Of a stretch of DNA of 64,000 nucleotides, positions 16,815 through 29,095 are shown piece by piece. How positions within the stretch are numbered: position 1 is the stretch's first letter; the number at the start of each line of letters is the position of its first letter. The DNA lies in the NCBI RefSeq assembly GCF_006148925.1, contig NZ_VAWB01000001.1, forward strand, positions 62,001 to 126,000, written 5' to 3'. The position numbers were made by a program, and so were the translations under genes. This DNA comes from Hyunsoonleella aestuarii. GTDB lineage: Bacteria; Bacteroidota; Bacteroidia; Flavobacteriales; Flavobacteriaceae. Below the pieces are notes generated by a model. The model was not told where the DNA came from. It searched no databases and saw only the letters and a list, made by a program, of their open reading frames with translations.

Positions 16815-17228
16815 TTAATTACCCGAATAGGTTACAAAATTTCTGGGTGTTTCATAAAGTGTTATTTCTAACTTTAAATTTTTAGCCAGCCTAGGCTTAA
16901 TTTTATTATAAATAACAACAGAAATATTTTCGGCAGTTGGGTTTAAGTCTTTAAAATCTTCAACCTGTAAATTCAAATTTTTATGATCGAAAGCATCTTC
17001 AACTTCTACTTTAATTATGTCTTTCAATATTTTCATATCGATAACATACCCAGTCTCTTGATCAATTTTACCAGTAACACTTACAATGAGTTCATAATTA
17101 TGACCATGGAAATTTGGATTATTACATTTACCAAAGACTTCATAATTCTTTTCATCATTCCAATCTTTTCGGTACAGCCTATGCGCTGCATTGAAATGGG
17201 CTTTTCTACTAACTGTAACTTTATTCAT
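16815..17228 (-). CDS. 6-pyruvoyl-tetrahydropterin synthase / QueD-like
   Basis: A 137-residue T-fold enzyme acting on dihydroneopterin triphosphate. The zinc-binding histidines are His16 in NAAHRL and His41 and His43 in NFHGHNY; the catalytic Cys35 is in FGKCNN. DHKNLN and PTAENIS complete the family pattern. In bacteria such proteins usually make 6-carboxytetrahydropterin for queuosine synthesis (QueD), but PTPS activity for tetrahydropterin is also possible, and sequence alone does not settle it. The start overlaps the idi stop by 8 nt. Confidence 0.88.
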   Translation of the reverse strand: MNKVTVSRKAHFNAAHRLYRKDWNDEKNYEVFGKCNNPNFHGHNYELIVSVTGKIDQETGYVIDMKILKDIIKVEVEDAFDHKNLNLQVEDFKDLNPTAENISVVIYNKIKPRLAKNLKLEITLYETPRNFVTYSGN

Positions 17229-17751
17229 GCATTTTAATATTTATATGTTGGTAGAATTTTTCGAAAATGATTTTAAACCATTCTGTATAATTTTTTGGAT
17301 GCTGCTCTATATCGGCTTTAACATCTGCCAAAGGCACCCACTTCCAGTCCGCAACCTCATCTTCATTAATAACCGGAACATCATTATAATTTCCCACCAT
17401 TACATGATCCAACTCATGTTCTGTTAAACCATTATCAAAAGGAGCCTTGTAGATAAATGAAATGGTTTCTGTTAAATCCGTGACAAATCCCATTTCTTCT
17501 TCCAAACGCCTTTTCCCTGCATCAATATTGCTTTCACCGTCTCTCTGGTGGCTACAACATGTATTCGTCCATAGTCCTGGAGAATGGTATTTGTGTAACG
17601 CCCTTTGTTGCAACATTAATTCGTTATTATCATTAAATATAAACACCGAAAATGCGCGATGCAACAAAGCTTTTTCATGAGCTTCTAACTTTGGCATTAA
17701 GCCAATTTTTTCATCTAGCTCATTAACTAAGATTACTTTTTCTTCTTCCAT
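17221..17751 (-). CDS. idi: Isopentenyl-diphosphate delta-isomerase, type 1
   Basis: Type 1 IDI interconverts IPP and DMAPP for isoprenoid synthesis. It has the Nudix-like core with metal ligands His25, His31 and His68, the catalytic cysteine at 65 or 66 in WTNTCCSH, and the active-site glutamates 111 and 113 in TEHELDHVM. The segment RRLEEEMGF corresponds to the Nudix box. The 176-residue length is normal. It heads a minus-strand gene run with the pterin enzyme and manA. Confidence 0.93.
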   Translation of the reverse strand: MEEEKVILVNELDEKIGLMPKLEAHEKALLHRAFSVFIFNDNNELMLQQRALHKYHSPGLWTNTCCSHQRDGESNIDAGKRRLEEEMGFVTDLTETISFIYKAPFDNGLTEHELDHVMVGNYNDVPVINEDEVADWKWVPLADVKADIEQHPKNYTEWFKIIFEKFYQHINIKMHE

Positions 17752-17847
17752 AGATTAACAAAAATACCAAGTTAATTTAGAAATACATAATAAGTCAATA
17801 AAATTAAAAACCTTCAAAGACATTTATTTTATTGAGGTTAATAATAT

Positions 17848-17855
17848 TATCTTTG
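17848..17855 (+). promoter_or_regulatory. -7 promoter element of prfC
   Basis: TATCTTTG matches the Bacteroidota -7 consensus exactly and lies 22 nt before the prfC ATG. The -33 element is not clear. Confidence 0.5.
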
Positions 17856-17877
17856 CAACCGATTTTCACAATTACTT

Positions 17878-19467
17878 ATGAGTTTTTTAAAAGAAATACA
17901 GCGTAGACGGACCTTTGGAATTATTTCTCATCCTGATGCAGGTAAAACAACGCTAACCGAGAAATTACTACTTTTTGGTGGTGCCATTCAAGAGGCTGGA
18001 GCTGTAAAAAGTAATAAAATAAAAAAGGGTGCAACCAGTGATTTTATGGAAATTGAGCGCCAACGTGGTATTTCGGTTGCAACCTCTGTATTAGCTTTTG
18101 AATATAATGGAATAAAAGTTAATATTTTAGATACACCTGGGCATAAAGATTTTGCAGAAGATACTTTCAGAACACTAACAGCAGTAGATAGCGTAATTGT
18201 TGTTATTGATGTTGCAAAAGGGGTTGAGGAACAAACAGAAAAACTTGTTGAAGTTTGCAGAATGCGAAAAATTCCAATGATTGTTTTTATAAACAAGCTG
18301 GATAGAGAAGGTAAAGATGCATTCGATTTGCTTGATGAAGTAGAACAGAAATTAGGACTTAGTGTAACACCCTTAAGTTTTCCTATTGGTATGGGGTATG
18401 ACTTTAAGGGTATTTATAATATTTGGGAAAAGAACATTAATTTATTTAGCGGAGATAGTAGAAAAAATATCGAAGAAACTATACACGTTTCCGATTTAAG
18501 TTCAGATGACTTGGACACTCTAATTGGAGAGCAATCTGCTAACGAATTAAGAGACAACTTGGAATTAGTTGAAGGTGTTTATCCCGAATTTAACAAAGAT
18601 GACTACCTTAATGGTAACCTTCAACCCGTATTTTTTGGCTCAGCTTTAAATAATTTTGGTGTTAGGGAATTATTAGACTGTTTCGTTGAAATTGCCCCAA
18701 AACCAAGACCAAAAGAAAGTGAAGAGCGCCTCATTAAACCTGATGAGAACAAATTTACTGGATTTGTTTTTAAAATCCATGCTAATATGGATCCAAATCA
18801 TAGAGACCGATTGGCTTTCATTAAAATAGTATCAGGAACCTTTGAAAGAAACAAACCTTATCTGCATGTTCGTAACAATAAAAAGATGAAATTCTCTAGT
18901 CCAAATGCCTTTTTCGCAGAGAAAAAACAAATTGTAGACATATCTTACCCTGGAGACATTGTAGGACTTCACGATACTGGCAATTTTAAAATTGGAGACA
19001 CTTTAACAGAGGGTGAGCAAATAAATTATAGAGGAATTCCAAGTTTCTCTCCAGAACACTTTAGATATATTAATAATGCAGATCCTTTAAAATCCAAGCA
19101 ACTTTATAAAGGTATAGATCAATTAATGGATGAAGGTGTGGCACAACTTTTTACTTTAGAATTGAATGGCCGAAAAATTATAGGAACGGTTGGAGCACTG
19201 CAATATGAAGTCATTCAGTATAGATTAGAGCATGAATACGGAGCAAAATGTACATACGAGAATTTGAATGTTTTTAAAGCTTGCTGGGTAGACCCAGAAG
19301 AAGTATTAACAGATGAATATAAAGAGTTTGTTAGGGTTAAACAACGCTTTCTAGCCAAAGACAAGCAAAACCAACTGGTATTTTTAGCCGATTCTGCATT
19401 TTCGTTACAAATGACACAGCAAAAGTACCCTAGCATTAAATTCCATTTTACATCTGAGTTTAATTAA
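17878..19467 (+). CDS. prfC: Peptide chain release factor 3
   Basis: RF3 is a GTPase that recycles release factors 1 and 2 from the ribosome after termination. The G1 loop SHPDAGKTTLTEK is near residue 17, G3 DTPGHKDFAED near 81 and G4 NKLD near 141. The 529-residue length and the C-terminal domain with ALQYEVIQYRLEHEYG distinguish it from EF-G. RF3 has a patchy distribution among bacteria but is common in Bacteroidota. It is a single gene. Confidence 0.96.
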   Translation: MSFLKEIQRRRTFGIISHPDAGKTTLTEKLLLFGGAIQEAGAVKSNKIKKGATSDFMEIERQRGISVATSVLAFEYNGIKVNILDTPGHKDFAEDTFRTLTAVDSVIVVIDVAKGVEEQTEKLVEVCRMRKIPMIVFINKLDREGKDAFDLLDEVEQKLGLSVTPLSFPIGMGYDFKGIYNIWEKNINLFSGDSRKNIEETIHVSDLSSDDLDTLIGEQSANELRDNLELVEGVYPEFNKDDYLNGNLQPVFFGSALNNFGVRELLDCFVEIAPKPRPKESEERLIKPDENKFTGFVFKIHANMDPNHRDRLAFIKIVSGTFERNKPYLHVRNNKKMKFSSPNAFFAEKKQIVDISYPGDIVGLHDTGNFKIGDTLTEGEQINYRGIPSFSPEHFRYINNADPLKSKQLYKGIDQLMDEGVAQLFTLELNGRKIIGTVGALQYEVIQYRLEHEYGAKCTYENLNVFKACWVDPEEVLTDEYKEFVRVKQRFLAKDKQNQLVFLADSAFSLQMTQQKYPSIKFHFTSEFN

Positions 19468-19585
19468 GAATAACTGTAGTTAATCTATTTATCGAAATTA
19501 TTAGCCTGTTAAACTACTTTTTTAACTAGCTGATTTTTTAGTCTTTAGATTTATACAAGATTCATAACCCCAAAATGATCTAATC

Positions 19586-19822
19586 ATGGAAATAAATGCC
19601 AAAGAATTTAGTAATAATGATATTACTGTGACATACGACCCATGTCAATGTACTTTGTCTGAAGTTTGTGCAAAAGAATTATCTGATGTATTTAGTAATA
19701 CTGTAATTCCTTGGATTAATTTAGATAATGCAACGAAAACAGAAAGCATTATTAACCAAGTAAAACGATGTCCCTCTGGAGCATTAAAATTTCACCTAAA
19801 CAATAAGAAAAAAGCTAGTTAA
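19586..19822 (+). CDS. Small [4Fe-4S] mono-cluster protein
   Basis: A 78-residue cytoplasmic protein related to divergent 4Fe-4S mono-cluster domains (Fer4_19-like). Four cysteines could bind one cluster: Cys20, Cys22 and Cys28 in PCQCTLSEVC, and Cys62 in KRCPSGAL, where the proline after the last cysteine is typical of ferredoxins. It probably carries electrons or senses redox state; the partner is unknown. It lies 118 nt after prfC and is followed by a terminator shared with the convergent DUF3467 gene. Confidence 0.82.
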   Translation: MEINAKEFSNNDITVTYDPCQCTLSEVCAKELSDVFSNTVIPWINLDNATKTESIINQVKRCPSGALKFHLNNKKKAS

Positions 19823-19846
19823 GTTCAATAATAAGTGTTGATTAAA

Positions 19847-19880
19847 AAATTCCTTTAGAAATTAATTTCCAAAGGAATTT
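19847..19880. terminator. Bidirectional terminator
   Basis: A 10-bp stem (19847-19856 with 19871-19880), A-run on the left and T-run on the right, lies between convergent genes. Confidence 0.8.
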
Positions 19881-19902
19881 TTATTTTTATGCATTATTAC
19901 AA

Positions 19903-20220
19903 TTAGGCTTGTCCAGTTGGACCAAAATTCAATGGAATTGGTGGTTGCTCATAATCTTTAATTTCACCATGAGCATTTTCAAAACGAGTTATATTATCTC
20001 CCAGTGCTTTTAGCAAACGTTTTGCGTGCTGAGGTGTAAGTATGATTCGAGATTTTACTTTGTTTTTTGGAACACCAGGCATGATGTTCACGAAATCTAC
20101 CACAAACTCTGATACGGAATGATTGATAATTGCCAAGTTAGAATATGTTCCTTCAGCAACTTTTTCATCCAACTCAATATTAATTTGCCCTTGCTTTTGC
20201 TTATCCTTTTCGTTCGCCAT
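19903..20220 (-). CDS. DUF3467 protein
   Basis: A 105-residue protein of the DUF3467 family, with the typical core NLAIINHSVSEFVVDFVN and TPQHAKRLLKALGDNI. It is cytoplasmic and has no known activity. In Bacteroidota it commonly follows rpoC, as here, though a terminator at 20241-20275 lies between, so it may be only partly co-transcribed with the polymerase genes. Confidence 0.85.
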   Translation of the reverse strand: MANEKDKQKQGQINIELDEKVAEGTYSNLAIINHSVSEFVVDFVNIMPGVPKNKVKSRIILTPQHAKRLLKALGDNITRFENAHGEIKDYEQPPIPLNFGPTGQA

Positions 20221-20240
20221 AACTTTTATTTTTAAATATT

Positions 20241-20275
20241 AAAAGCCTTCTAGTTAATATAACAAGAAGGCTTTT
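20241..20275 (-). terminator. Terminator between rpoC and the DUF3467 gene
   Basis: An 11-bp perfect stem (20241-20251 with 20265-20275) that on the minus strand ends in TTTT followed by an AT-rich stretch. The T-run is short, so it may let some polymerase pass into the DUF3467 gene. Confidence 0.65.
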
Positions 20276-20309
20276 GTTTTATAAATACCTGCGATAACAG
20301 GAATAATTA

Positions 20310-23300
20310 TTAATTATAATTCAACTCTTGCTTAACTTGCATCATTTCATCAAACTCTTCTTTAGAGCCAACAATAATGTTGTTATAGCTTCGCATACCA
20401 GTTCCAGCTGGTATTCTATGTCCAACTATTACATTCTCTTTTAAGCCTTCAAGCGTATCTACCTTACCTGCAACCGCCGCTTCATTAAGAACTTTTGTTG
20501 TTTCTTGGAAGGAAGCTGCCGAGATAAACGATTTTGTTTGTAGAGATGCTCTTGTTATACCTTGCAGTATTGGAGTTGCCGTAGCTGGTTTAGCGTCTCT
20601 TGCAACAACAAGTTGCTTATCTTCTCTTCTTAAAATAGAATTTTCATCTCTTAATTCACGTGGTGTAATAATTTGACCTGCCTTAAGGTTTTCTGAATCT
20701 CCAGCTACTTCGATCACTTTCATGCCGAAAATTTCATCATTCTCTTTTATGAAATCAGCTTTATGCGCTAATTGATCTTCTAAGAAAATGGTATCACCAG
20801 AATCAATGATTCTAACCTTACGCATCATTTGTCTTACAACAACCTCGAAGTGCTTATCGTTAATTTTCACACCTTGTAAACGATATACTTCCTGTACTTC
20901 ATTAACCAAGTACTGCTGAACAGCTGAAGGTCCTTTAATATTTAAGATATCATTTGGAGTAATTGAACCATCAGATAAAGGCATACCAGCTTTTACGTAA
21001 TCATTTTCTTGAACAAGAATTTGATTAGATAATTTTACTAAATACTTCTTAACTTCACCTAACTTAGATTCAACAATAATCTCACGATTACCTCTTTTTA
21101 TTTTACCAAATGAAACCACACCATCAATCTCACTAACAACAGCTGGATTAGAAGGATTACGCGCTTCAAATAATTCTGTTACACGAGGAAGACCACCAGT
21201 AATATCACCTGCTTTTGCAGATTTACGAGGAATCTTAACTAGTATTTTTCCAACACTAATCTTATCGCCATCGTCAATCATTAAATGAGCTCCTACAGGT
21301 AGGTTGTACGAACGCATTGTTTCCCCTTTTCCATCTTCGATATGAAGTGTTGGAATTAGTTTCTTATTTCTTGATTCTGAAATAACCTTTTCTTGGAATC
21401 CAGTTTGCTCATCTATTTCAACCTGATAAGTAACTCCTTGCTCAATATTTTCATATCTAACTTTACCAGCAAATTCTGAAATAATTACACCATTATATGG
21501 ATCCCATTGACAAACAACATCTCCTTTCTTAAGTTCTTGACCATTCTTAACAAAAATACTAGAACCATAAGGAATATTATTTGTACTTAAAACTATACCT
21601 GTTTTCTTATCTGTTAATTTAAGCTCAGAAGTTCGTGAGATAACAATATCAACATCATTGCCTTCGCTATCTTGTCCTTTAACGGTTTTTAGATCTTCAA
21701 TCTCTGCAATACCATCAAACTTAACAGCTAATTTATTTTCTTCTGAAATGTTACCTGCAATACCACCTACGTGGAATGTACGAAGTGTTAACTGTGTTCC
21801 AGGTTCTCCAATAGATTGTGCGGCTACAACACCAACAGCTTCACCACGTTGAACCATTTTACCTGTCGCTAAATTACGACCGTAACATTTAGCACAAATA
21901 CCTTGCAAAGCTTCACAAGTTAATGCAGAACGCACTTCGACACTTTCAATTGGAGAATCTTCTATAGATTTCGCAATATCATCTTCAATTAATTGTCCGG
22001 CAGCAACAAGAAGCTCATCTGTTAATGGGTTATAAACATCATTTAAAGATGTACGTCCCACGATTCTTTCTTCTAACTTTTCAACAACTTCATCGTTTTT
22101 CTTTAACGGCTCAACTTCAACACCTCTTAATGTACCACAATCAACAGAGTTGATTATTACATCTTGAGACACATCAACTAAACGACGTGTTAAGTAACCC
22201 GCATCTGCAGTTTTAAGAGCGGTATCTGCTAAACCTTTACGAGCACCGTGAGTAGAGATAAAGTATTCTAAAATTGAAAGACCTTCTTTAAAGTTAGAAA
22301 GAATTGGATTCTCAATAATCTCTCCACCACCTGCGTTAGATTTTTTAGGTTTCGCCATTAATCCACGCATACCTGTAAGTTGACGAATCTGTTCTTTAGA
22401 TCCACGAGCTCCAGAATCAAGCATCATAAACACCGAGTTAAATCCTTGTTGGTCTTCACGAATTCGCTTCATTGACAATTCTGTCAACTCTGCATTAGTA
22501 GATGTCCAGATATCAATAACTTGGTTATAACGCTCATTATTAGTAATAAGTCCCATGTTATAGTTTCCGGTAATACCATCAACTAAACCATTCGCTTTAT
22601 CAATCATACCCTGTTTTTCTGGTGGTATGATAATATCACCTAAACTAAACGATAACCCTCCTTGAAATGCAAACTTGAATCCTAATGTTCTAATTGCATC
22701 TAGGAAATCTGCCGTTTCTGGAACAGATGTTACTTTAAGAATATCACCAATAATATCTCTTAAAGATTTCTTGGTTAATACTTGATTGATAAATCCTGCA
22801 GCTTGAGGTACATGTTGATTAAACAGTACACGACCAACTGTGGTTTCTACAATCATTCTATCTAATTTACCATCATCATTTATATCAATAGTTCTTACTT
22901 TTATACCTGCATTCAAATCAACTCTATTCTCATTGAAAGCAATTTCAACTTCTTCTGGAGAATAGAATGTTAAACCTTCACCTAGAATTGGCACTTCTAG
23001 AGTAGACTTACGCAACTTAGTCATATAATAAAGACCAAGAACCATATCTTGAGAAGGAACCGTTACTGGTGATCCATTTGCTGGATTTAAGATATTATGA
23101 GATGCCAACATTAATAATTGACATTCCAAAATAGCTTCTGGTCCAAGCGGTAAATGCACTGCCATTTGGTCACCATCGAAATCGGCATTAAATGCGGTAC
23201 ACACTAATGGGTGTAATTGGATAGCTTTACCTTCAATTAATTTTGGTTGAAAAGCTTGTATACCCAATCTATGTAATGTAGGCGCACGGTTTAGTAATAC

Positions 23301-24611
23301 TGGATGTCCTTTAAGAACATTTTCCAAGATATCCCAAACCACTGGCTCTCTTTTATCTATAATTTTCTTTGCAGATTTTACTGTTTTAACAATACCCCTT
23401 TCAATTAATTTTCTAATGACGAAAGGCTTGTATAACTCAGCTGCCATATTTTTAGGCAGTCCACATTCGAATAATTTTAATTCTGGACCAACAACAATCA
23501 CAGAACGCGCAGAATAATCAACACGCTTACCAAGTAAGTTTTGACGAAAACGCCCTTGCTTACCTTTAAGTGAATCAGATAATGATTTTAATGGTCTGTT
23601 AGAATCTGTTTTTACAGCTGATGACTTACGTGTGTTATCGAATAAAGAATCCACAGACTCTTGTAACATACGTTTTTCATTACGTAAAATTACTTCTGGA
23701 GCCTTGATTTCAACCAATCTTTTAAGACGGTTGTTACGAATAATTACACGACGATATAAATCATTTAAATCAGACGTTGCAAAACGACCACCATCTAGTG
23801 GTACCAATGGACGTAATTCTGGCGGAATGATTGGAATAACTTTCATAATCATCCACTCCGGACGATTCTCTCTGTTATTATTAGATTCACGCAATGCTTC
23901 AACAACTTGTAAACGTTTTAAAGCCTCGGTTTTACGTTGTTTAGACGTTTCAGTGTTTGCTTTATGGCGTAACTCGTATGATAAAGATTCTAAATCAATT
24001 CTTGCTAAAAGCTCAATTAAACACTCAGCTCCCATCTTAGCTAAAAACTTTTCAGGATCTGAATCGTCTAAATATTGATTCTCCTGCGGAAGTGATTCTA
24101 AAATGTTTAGGTATTCTTCTTCTGTTAAGAAATCCATCTTTTGTAATGGCTCACCTTCTTCATTTTTAGCATTACCAGGTTGAATTACTACATAACGTTC
24201 GTAGTAAATAATCATATCTAATTTCTTAGATGGTAATCCTAATAAATAACCAATTTTGTTTGGTAACGAACGGAAATACCAGATATGTGCTACAGGTACC
24301 ACCAAGTTGATGTGCCCTACCCTATCACGACGTACTTTCTTTTCAGTTACTTCAACACCACAACGGTCACAAACAATACCCTTGTAACGAATTCTTTTAT
24401 ACTTACCACAAGCACACTCGTAATCCTTTACAGGACCAAAAATACGCTCACAGAACAAACCATCACGTTCTGGTTTGTGTGTTCGATAATTAATAGTTTC
24501 TGGTTTTAAAACTTCACCTCTAGACTCTGCTAAAATAGACTCTGGTGATGCTAAACCAATGGAGATTTTATTAAATCTCTTAACTGCATTTTTATCTTGT
24601 TTTCTTGCCAT
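20310..24611 (-). CDS. rpoC: RNA polymerase subunit beta'
   Basis: The beta' subunit carries the catalytic magnesium site of RNA polymerase; [12 protein letters not shown] with its three aspartates is present. The N-terminal zinc finger is seen in [20 protein letters not shown], and the second zinc site in [19 protein letters not shown]. The trigger-loop region contains [16 protein letters not shown]. Length (1433 residues) is typical of Bacteroidota. It follows rpoB after 32 nt and shares its transcript. Confidence 0.98.
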   Translation of the reverse strand: MARKQDKNAVKRFNKISIGLASPESILAESRGEVLKPETINYRTHKPERDGLFCERIFGPVKDYECACGKYKRIRYKGIVCDRCGVEVTEKKVRRDRVGHINLVVPVAHIWYFRSLPNKIGYLLGLPSKKLDMIIYYERYVVIQPGNAKNEEGEPLQKMDFLTEEEYLNILESLPQENQYLDDSDPEKFLAKMGAECLIELLARIDLESLSYELRHKANTETSKQRKTEALKRLQVVEALRESNNNRENRPEWMIMKVIPIIPPELRPLVPLDGGRFATSDLNDLYRRVIIRNNRLKRLVEIKAPEVILRNEKRMLQESVDSLFDNTRKSSAVKTDSNRPLKSLSDSLKGKQGRFRQNLLGKRVDYSARSVIVVGPELKLFECGLPKNMAAELYKPFVIRKLIERGIVKTVKSAKKIIDKREPVVWDILENVLKGHPVLLNRAPTLHRLGIQAFQPKLIEGKAIQLHPLVCTAFNADFDGDQMAVHLPLGPEAILECQLLMLASHNILNPANGSPVTVPSQDMVLGLYYMTKLRKSTLEVPILGEGLTFYSPEEVEIAFNENRVDLNAGIKVRTIDINDDGKLDRMIVETTVGRVLFNQHVPQAAGFINQVLTKKSLRDIIGDILKVTSVPETADFLDAIRTLGFKFAFQGGLSFSLGDIIIPPEKQGMIDKANGLVDGITGNYNMGLITNNERYNQVIDIWTSTNAELTELSMKRIREDQQGFNSVFMMLDSGARGSKEQIRQLTGMRGLMAKPKKSNAGGGEIIENPILSNFKEGLSILEYFISTHGARKGLADTALKTADAGYLTRRLVDVSQDVIINSVDCGTLRGVEVEPLKKNDEVVEKLEERIVGRTSLNDVYNPLTDELLVAAGQLIEDDIAKSIEDSPIESVEVRSALTCEALQGICAKCYGRNLATGKMVQRGEAVGVVAAQSIGEPGTQLTLRTFHVGGIAGNISEENKLAVKFDGIAEIEDLKTVKGQDSEGNDVDIVISRTSELKLTDKKTGIVLSTNNIPYGSSIFVKNGQELKKGDVVCQWDPYNGVIISEFAGKVRYENIEQGVTYQVEIDEQTGFQEKVISESRNKKLIPTLHIEDGKGETMRSYNLPVGAHLMIDDGDKISVGKILVKIPRKSAKAGDITGGLPRVTELFEARNPSNPAVVSEIDGVVSFGKIKRGNREIIVESKLGEVKKYLVKLSNQILVQENDYVKAGMPLSDGSITPNDILNIKGPSAVQQYLVNEVQEVYRLQGVKINDKHFEVVVRQMMRKVRIIDSGDTIFLEDQLAHKADFIKENDEIFGMKVIEVAGDSENLKAGQIITPRELRDENSILRREDKQLVVARDAKPATATPILQGITRASLQTKSFISAASFQETTKVLNEAAVAGKVDTLEGLKENVIVGHRIPAGTGMRSYNNIIVGSKEEFDEMMQVKQELNYN

Positions 24612-24643
24612 AATATATGGTTGAAATGAATTTAATTAATTAA

Positions 24644-27600
24644 CTACTCCTCTAATCTGATGTCTAGCCCTAAACCTTTCAATTCGTGCATTAATACGTT
24701 GAAAGATTCTGGTAAACCTGGATCTGGCATTGGTTCGCCTTTAACTATACTTTCGTAAGTTTTAGCTCTTCCAATAACATCATCAGATTTTACAGTTAAG
24801 ATCTCACGTAAGGTACTTGATGCTCCATAAGCCTCAAGTGCCCAAACTTCCATCTCACCAAAACGCTGTCCACCAAACTGTGCTTTACCACCTAAAGGTT
24901 GTTGCGTAATTAATGAGTAAGGCCCTATTGAACGTGCGTGCATTTTATCATCTACCATGTGTCCTAATTTCAACATGTAGATTACACCAACTGTTGCTGG
25001 CTGATCGAAGCGCTGACCAGTTCCTCCATCGTATAAATAAGTATGCCCGTATCTTGGAATACCTGCTTCATCAGTTAAGGTGTTAATCTGATCGATATTA
25101 GCACCGTCAAAAATCGGCGTCGCATAAGTACGTCCTAATTTTTGACCTGCCCAGCCAAGAACAGTTTCATAAATCTGACCAATATTCATACGAGATGGTA
25201 CACCAAGTGGATTCAATACGATATCAACAGGAGTTCCATCTTCTAAGAACGGCATATCTTCTTGACGAACAATACGAGCAACAATACCTTTGTTACCGTG
25301 ACGACCCGCCATTTTATCACCTACTTTAAGTTTACGCTTCTTAGCAATATAAACCTTAGCTAACTTGATAATTCCAGCTGGTAACTCGTCACCAACAGAA
25401 ATAGTAAACTTCTCACGACGCAATGACCCTTGTAAATCGTTCTCCTTAATTTTATAGTTGTGAATTAAGTCTGCAACTAATTTATTTGTGTGGTCATCTG
25501 TTGTCCATTTACCAGACACTAAATGCGCATAATCATCAACAGCGTTCAACATTTTAAGAGTGAACTTTTTACCTTTTGGTAATACTTCTTCACCTAAATC
25601 ATTAAAAATACCTTGAGCCGTTTTACCGTTTACAATAGCAAATAATTTTTCAATTAAAGTATCTTTTAACGCATCAAACTTAGCATCATATATACCCTCT
25701 AATTGTAAAATATCATCTTTATCTTGTGCTCTCTTACGCTTATCTTTTACTGCTCTAGCAAATAATTTTTTCTCAATTACTACACCATTCAATGAAGGAG
25801 AAGCTTTTAAAGATGCATCTTTTACATCACCTGCTTTATCACCAAAGATAGCGCGTAAAAGTTTTTCTTCTGGTGTTGGATCACTTTCACCTTTTGGTGT
25901 AATTTTTCCAATTAAAATATCTCCAGGCTTAACTTCAGCACCGACGCGGATCATTCCGTTTTCATCTAAATCTTTTGTAGCTTCTTCAGAAACGTTAGGA
26001 ATATCATTAGTTAATTCTTCATTACCTAATTTAGTATCTCTCACTTCGAGAGAATACTCGTCGATGTGAATTGATGTGAAAATATCTTCACGAACAACTT
26101 TTTCAGAAATTACAATAGCATCCTCAAAGTTATACCCTTTCCATGGCATAAATGCCACTTTCATATTTCTACCAAGAGCTAATTCTCCTTTTTGAGTTGC
26201 ATAACCCTCACATAAAACCTGACCTTTGGTTACTTTATCTCCTTTAACAACAATTGGTTTAAGGTTGATAGATGTTCCCTGGTTTGTTTTTCTAAATTTA
26301 ACTAATTCATACGTTTTAATATCACTATCAAAACTTACTTTAGCCTCATCTTCAGTACGGGCATATTTGATTTTAATTTCATTAGCATCAACATAAAGCA
26401 CTTCTCCATCGCCTTCCGCATTAATTAAGACTCTTGAATCTGACGCTACTTGACGCTCTAAACCTGTACCGACTATTGGTGCTTGAGGTAATAATAATGG
26501 AACTGCTTGACGCATCATGTTAGATCCCATCAAGGCTCTGTTTGCATCATCATGCTCCAAGAATGGAATTAATGATGCAGATATTGATGAAATTTGGTTT
26601 GGTGCAACGTCTGTATAATGTAATCCTTTAGGATCAATTACAGGGAAGTCACCTTCCATACGAGCAATTACCTTATCATGAAGAATTTTACCATCACCAT
26701 CAACTTCTACTGTAGCTTGAGCAATTAATTTTTCTTCCTCCTCTTCTGCACTTAAATAAGTTGGTGCATTTTTAATATCTACAACTCCATCTTCAACTTT
26801 TCTGTAAGGTGTTTCAATGAATCCCATAGAATTCACTTTGGCAAATACTGAAAGTGAAGATATTAAACCAATATTTGGTCCCTCTGGTGTTTCAATTGGA
26901 CATAAACGACCATAATGAGTATAGTGAACATCACGAACCTCAAAACCTGCTCTTTCGCGAGAAAGACCACCTGGTCCTAACGCTGATAAACGACGTTTAT
27001 GAGTAATCTCTGCTAATGGATTTGTTTGATCCATAAACTGAGATAACTGGTTTGTTCCAAAGAATGAATTAATTACCGACGATAATGTTTTCGCATTAAT
27101 TAAATCTATTGGCGTAAACACCTCGTTGTCTCGAACGTTCATACGCTCACGAATAGTACGTGCCATACGTGCTAATCCAACACCAAATTGAGATGATAAC
27201 TGTTCACCTACTGTACGTACACGACGATTAGATAAGTGATCAATATCATCAATCTCTGCTTTAGAGTTAATAAGCTCGATTAAATATTTTATAATAGTAA
27301 TGATATCTTCTTTGGTAAGCACCTGCTTATCCATACCAATATCAAGACCTAATTTTTTGTTCATTCTATATCGACCTACTTCTCCAAGAGAGTAACGTTG
27401 GTCTGAGAAGAATAATTTATCTATAATACCACGTGCAGTTTCCTCATCTGGCGGTTCTGCATTACGTAGTTGTCTATAGATATGCTCAACAGCCTCTTTT
27501 TCAGAGTTCGTTGGATCTTTTTGAAGAGTGTTGTGAATAATTGCATAATCACCTTGTTCTGCACTTTCTTTATGTAAAAGAATTGTTTTAACACCAGCTT

Positions 27601-28459
27601 CAAGAATTTCTTCTATGTTTTCTTTATCAAGAATGGTATCACGATCAAGCACGATTTCGTTACGCTCGATAGAAACAACCTCTCCAGTATCCTCATCAAC
27701 AAAATCCTCATGCCATGTATTTAAAACACGAGCAGCTAATTTTCTTCCTAAATATTTCTTTAATCCCGATTTTGAAACTTTAACCTCTTCAGCTAAATCA
27801 AAAATCTCTAAGATATCTTTATCACGCTCAAAACCTATTGCTCTAAATAAAGTAGTAACAGGTAACTTTTTCTTTCTATCAATGTATGCATACATTACCT
27901 GATTAATATCCGTGGCAAATTCAATCCAAGAACCTTTGAAAGGAATTACTCTGGCAGAATATAATTTAGTACCATTGGCGTGGAATGATTGACCGAAGAA
28001 AACACCCGGTGAACGGTGTAACTGAGACACAACTACGCGCTCTGCACCGTTGATAACAAAAGTGCCACTTGGTGTCATGTAAGGAATAGTTCCTAAATAC
28101 ACATCTTGAACAATGGTTTCAAAATCTTCATGTTCAGGATCTGTACAATATAACTTTAACCTTGCTTTTAATGGAACACTGTATGTAAGTCCTCGTTCTA
28201 TACATTCATCTATAGCATATCTTGGGGGATCTACGAAGTAATCTAAAAATTCTAAAACAAATTGATTACGAGAATCTGTAATAGGGAAATTTTCCATGAA
28301 GGTATTATAAAGACCTTCATCTCCTCTTTCTTCAGATTTTGTTTCTAATTGGAAAAAATCCTGGAAGGATTTAATCTGAATATCTAAGAAATCTGGATAT
28401 TCGGTTCTATTTACAATAGAAGAGAAATTTAATCTTTCGGCTTGTGTTGATAACATCAA
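24644..28459 (-). CDS. rpoB: RNA polymerase subunit beta
   Basis: The beta subunit forms the other half of the active-site cleft. The rifampicin-binding region is recognisable by [20 protein letters not shown] and LSALGPGG, with the sensitive-type residues. The C-terminal [17 protein letters not shown] is also conserved. Length is 1271 residues. It lies 193 nt after rplL, and that gap holds a long hairpin (28585-28628), as in other bacteria where the ribosomal and polymerase parts of the transcript are separated by processing or partial termination. Confidence 0.98.
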   Translation of the reverse strand: MMLSTQAERLNFSSIVNRTEYPDFLDIQIKSFQDFFQLETKSEERGDEGLYNTFMENFPITDSRNQFVLEFLDYFVDPPRYAIDECIERGLTYSVPLKARLKLYCTDPEHEDFETIVQDVYLGTIPYMTPSGTFVINGAERVVVSQLHRSPGVFFGQSFHANGTKLYSARVIPFKGSWIEFATDINQVMYAYIDRKKKLPVTTLFRAIGFERDKDILEIFDLAEEVKVSKSGLKKYLGRKLAARVLNTWHEDFVDEDTGEVVSIERNEIVLDRDTILDKENIEEILEAGVKTILLHKESAEQGDYAIIHNTLQKDPTNSEKEAVEHIYRQLRNAEPPDEETARGIIDKLFFSDQRYSLGEVGRYRMNKKLGLDIGMDKQVLTKEDIITIIKYLIELINSKAEIDDIDHLSNRRVRTVGEQLSSQFGVGLARMARTIRERMNVRDNEVFTPIDLINAKTLSSVINSFFGTNQLSQFMDQTNPLAEITHKRRLSALGPGGLSRERAGFEVRDVHYTHYGRLCPIETPEGPNIGLISSLSVFAKVNSMGFIETPYRKVEDGVVDIKNAPTYLSAEEEEEKLIAQATVEVDGDGKILHDKVIARMEGDFPVIDPKGLHYTDVAPNQISSISASLIPFLEHDDANRALMGSNMMRQAVPLLLPQAPIVGTGLERQVASDSRVLINAEGDGEVLYVDANEIKIKYARTEDEAKVSFDSDIKTYELVKFRKTNQGTSINLKPIVVKGDKVTKGQVLCEGYATQKGELALGRNMKVAFMPWKGYNFEDAIVISEKVVREDIFTSIHIDEYSLEVRDTKLGNEELTNDIPNVSEEATKDLDENGMIRVGAEVKPGDILIGKITPKGESDPTPEEKLLRAIFGDKAGDVKDASLKASPSLNGVVIEKKLFARAVKDKRKRAQDKDDILQLEGIYDAKFDALKDTLIEKLFAIVNGKTAQGIFNDLGEEVLPKGKKFTLKMLNAVDDYAHLVSGKWTTDDHTNKLVADLIHNYKIKENDLQGSLRREKFTISVGDELPAGIIKLAKVYIAKKRKLKVGDKMAGRHGNKGIVARIVRQEDMPFLEDGTPVDIVLNPLGVPSRMNIGQIYETVLGWAGQKLGRTYATPIFDGANIDQINTLTDEAGIPRYGHTYLYDGGTGQRFDQPATVGVIYMLKLGHMVDDKMHARSIGPYSLITQQPLGGKAQFGGQRFGEMEVWALEAYGASSTLREILTVKSDDVIGRAKTYESIVKGEPMPDPGLPESFNVLMHELKGLGLDIRLEE

Positions 28460-28584
28460 TGGACGGAATTTTGATTAAAAAATATTTGAAAGTGCCTTAA
28501 ACACTAGTAAAACAACCTTAATTAAACCTACTTAAAAAGGTTATTCATTCGATTTATTTGAGTATATGATTATATACGCAAAAT

Positions 28585-28628
28585 GGTCTAGGTGTTATCA
28601 CGCCTTTATAGCGTGATAAACCTAAACC
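28585..28628 (-). promoter_or_regulatory. Long hairpin between rplL and rpoB
   Basis: Arms 28585-28603 and 28611-28628 pair over 18 bases with very few mismatches around a 7-nt loop. There is no T-run after it, so it is more likely an RNA-processing site or attenuator than a full terminator. The same interval in Escherichia coli holds an attenuator and an RNase III site; the equivalence here is inferred from position. Confidence 0.65.
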
Positions 28629-28652
28629 TTTGTATTGTTGCGGTAATTAAGC

Positions 28653-29030
28653 TTACTTAAGCTCAACCTCAGCTCCAGCTTCTTCTAAAGATGCTTTTAA
28701 AGCTTCTGCTTCGTCTTTAGATACTGCTTCTTTGATAGCACTTGGTGCTTCGTCAACTAAACCTTTAGCTTCTTTTAATCCTAAACCAGTTAATTCTTTA
28801 ACTAATTTTACAACTGCTAATTTAGAACCACCAGCTGCTTTTAAAATAACATCAAATTCAGTTTGAGCTTCTGCTTCTTCTCCACCAGCAGCAGCACCTC
28901 CAGCAGCAACAGCTACAGCTGCAGCAGCAGGCTCGATACCATACTCATCTTTTAATATAGTAGCTAACTCGTTTACTTCTTTTACTGTTAAGTTAACTAA
29001 TTGTTCTGCGAAATCTTTTAAATCTGCCAT
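28653..29030 (-). CDS. rplL: Ribosomal protein bL12 (L7/L12)
   Basis: The 125-residue stalk protein has its N-terminal dimerisation domain ([16 protein letters not shown]), an Ala/Gly-rich hinge near residues 35-52 and the C-terminal factor-binding domain ([20 protein letters not shown]). It recruits translation GTPases. It lies between rplJ and rpoB, as in most bacteria. Confidence 0.98.
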   Translation of the reverse strand: MADLKDFAEQLVNLTVKEVNELATILKDEYGIEPAAAAVAVAAGGAAAGGEEAEAQTEFDVILKAAGGSKLAVVKLVKELTGLGLKEAKGLVDEAPSAIKEAVSKDEAEALKASLEEAGAEVELK

Positions 29031-29095
29031 TTTCTATCGTTTTTAATAATTTTTTAATTTTAATATAATTGTAATAAAGTGCGTACTTTTTAATT

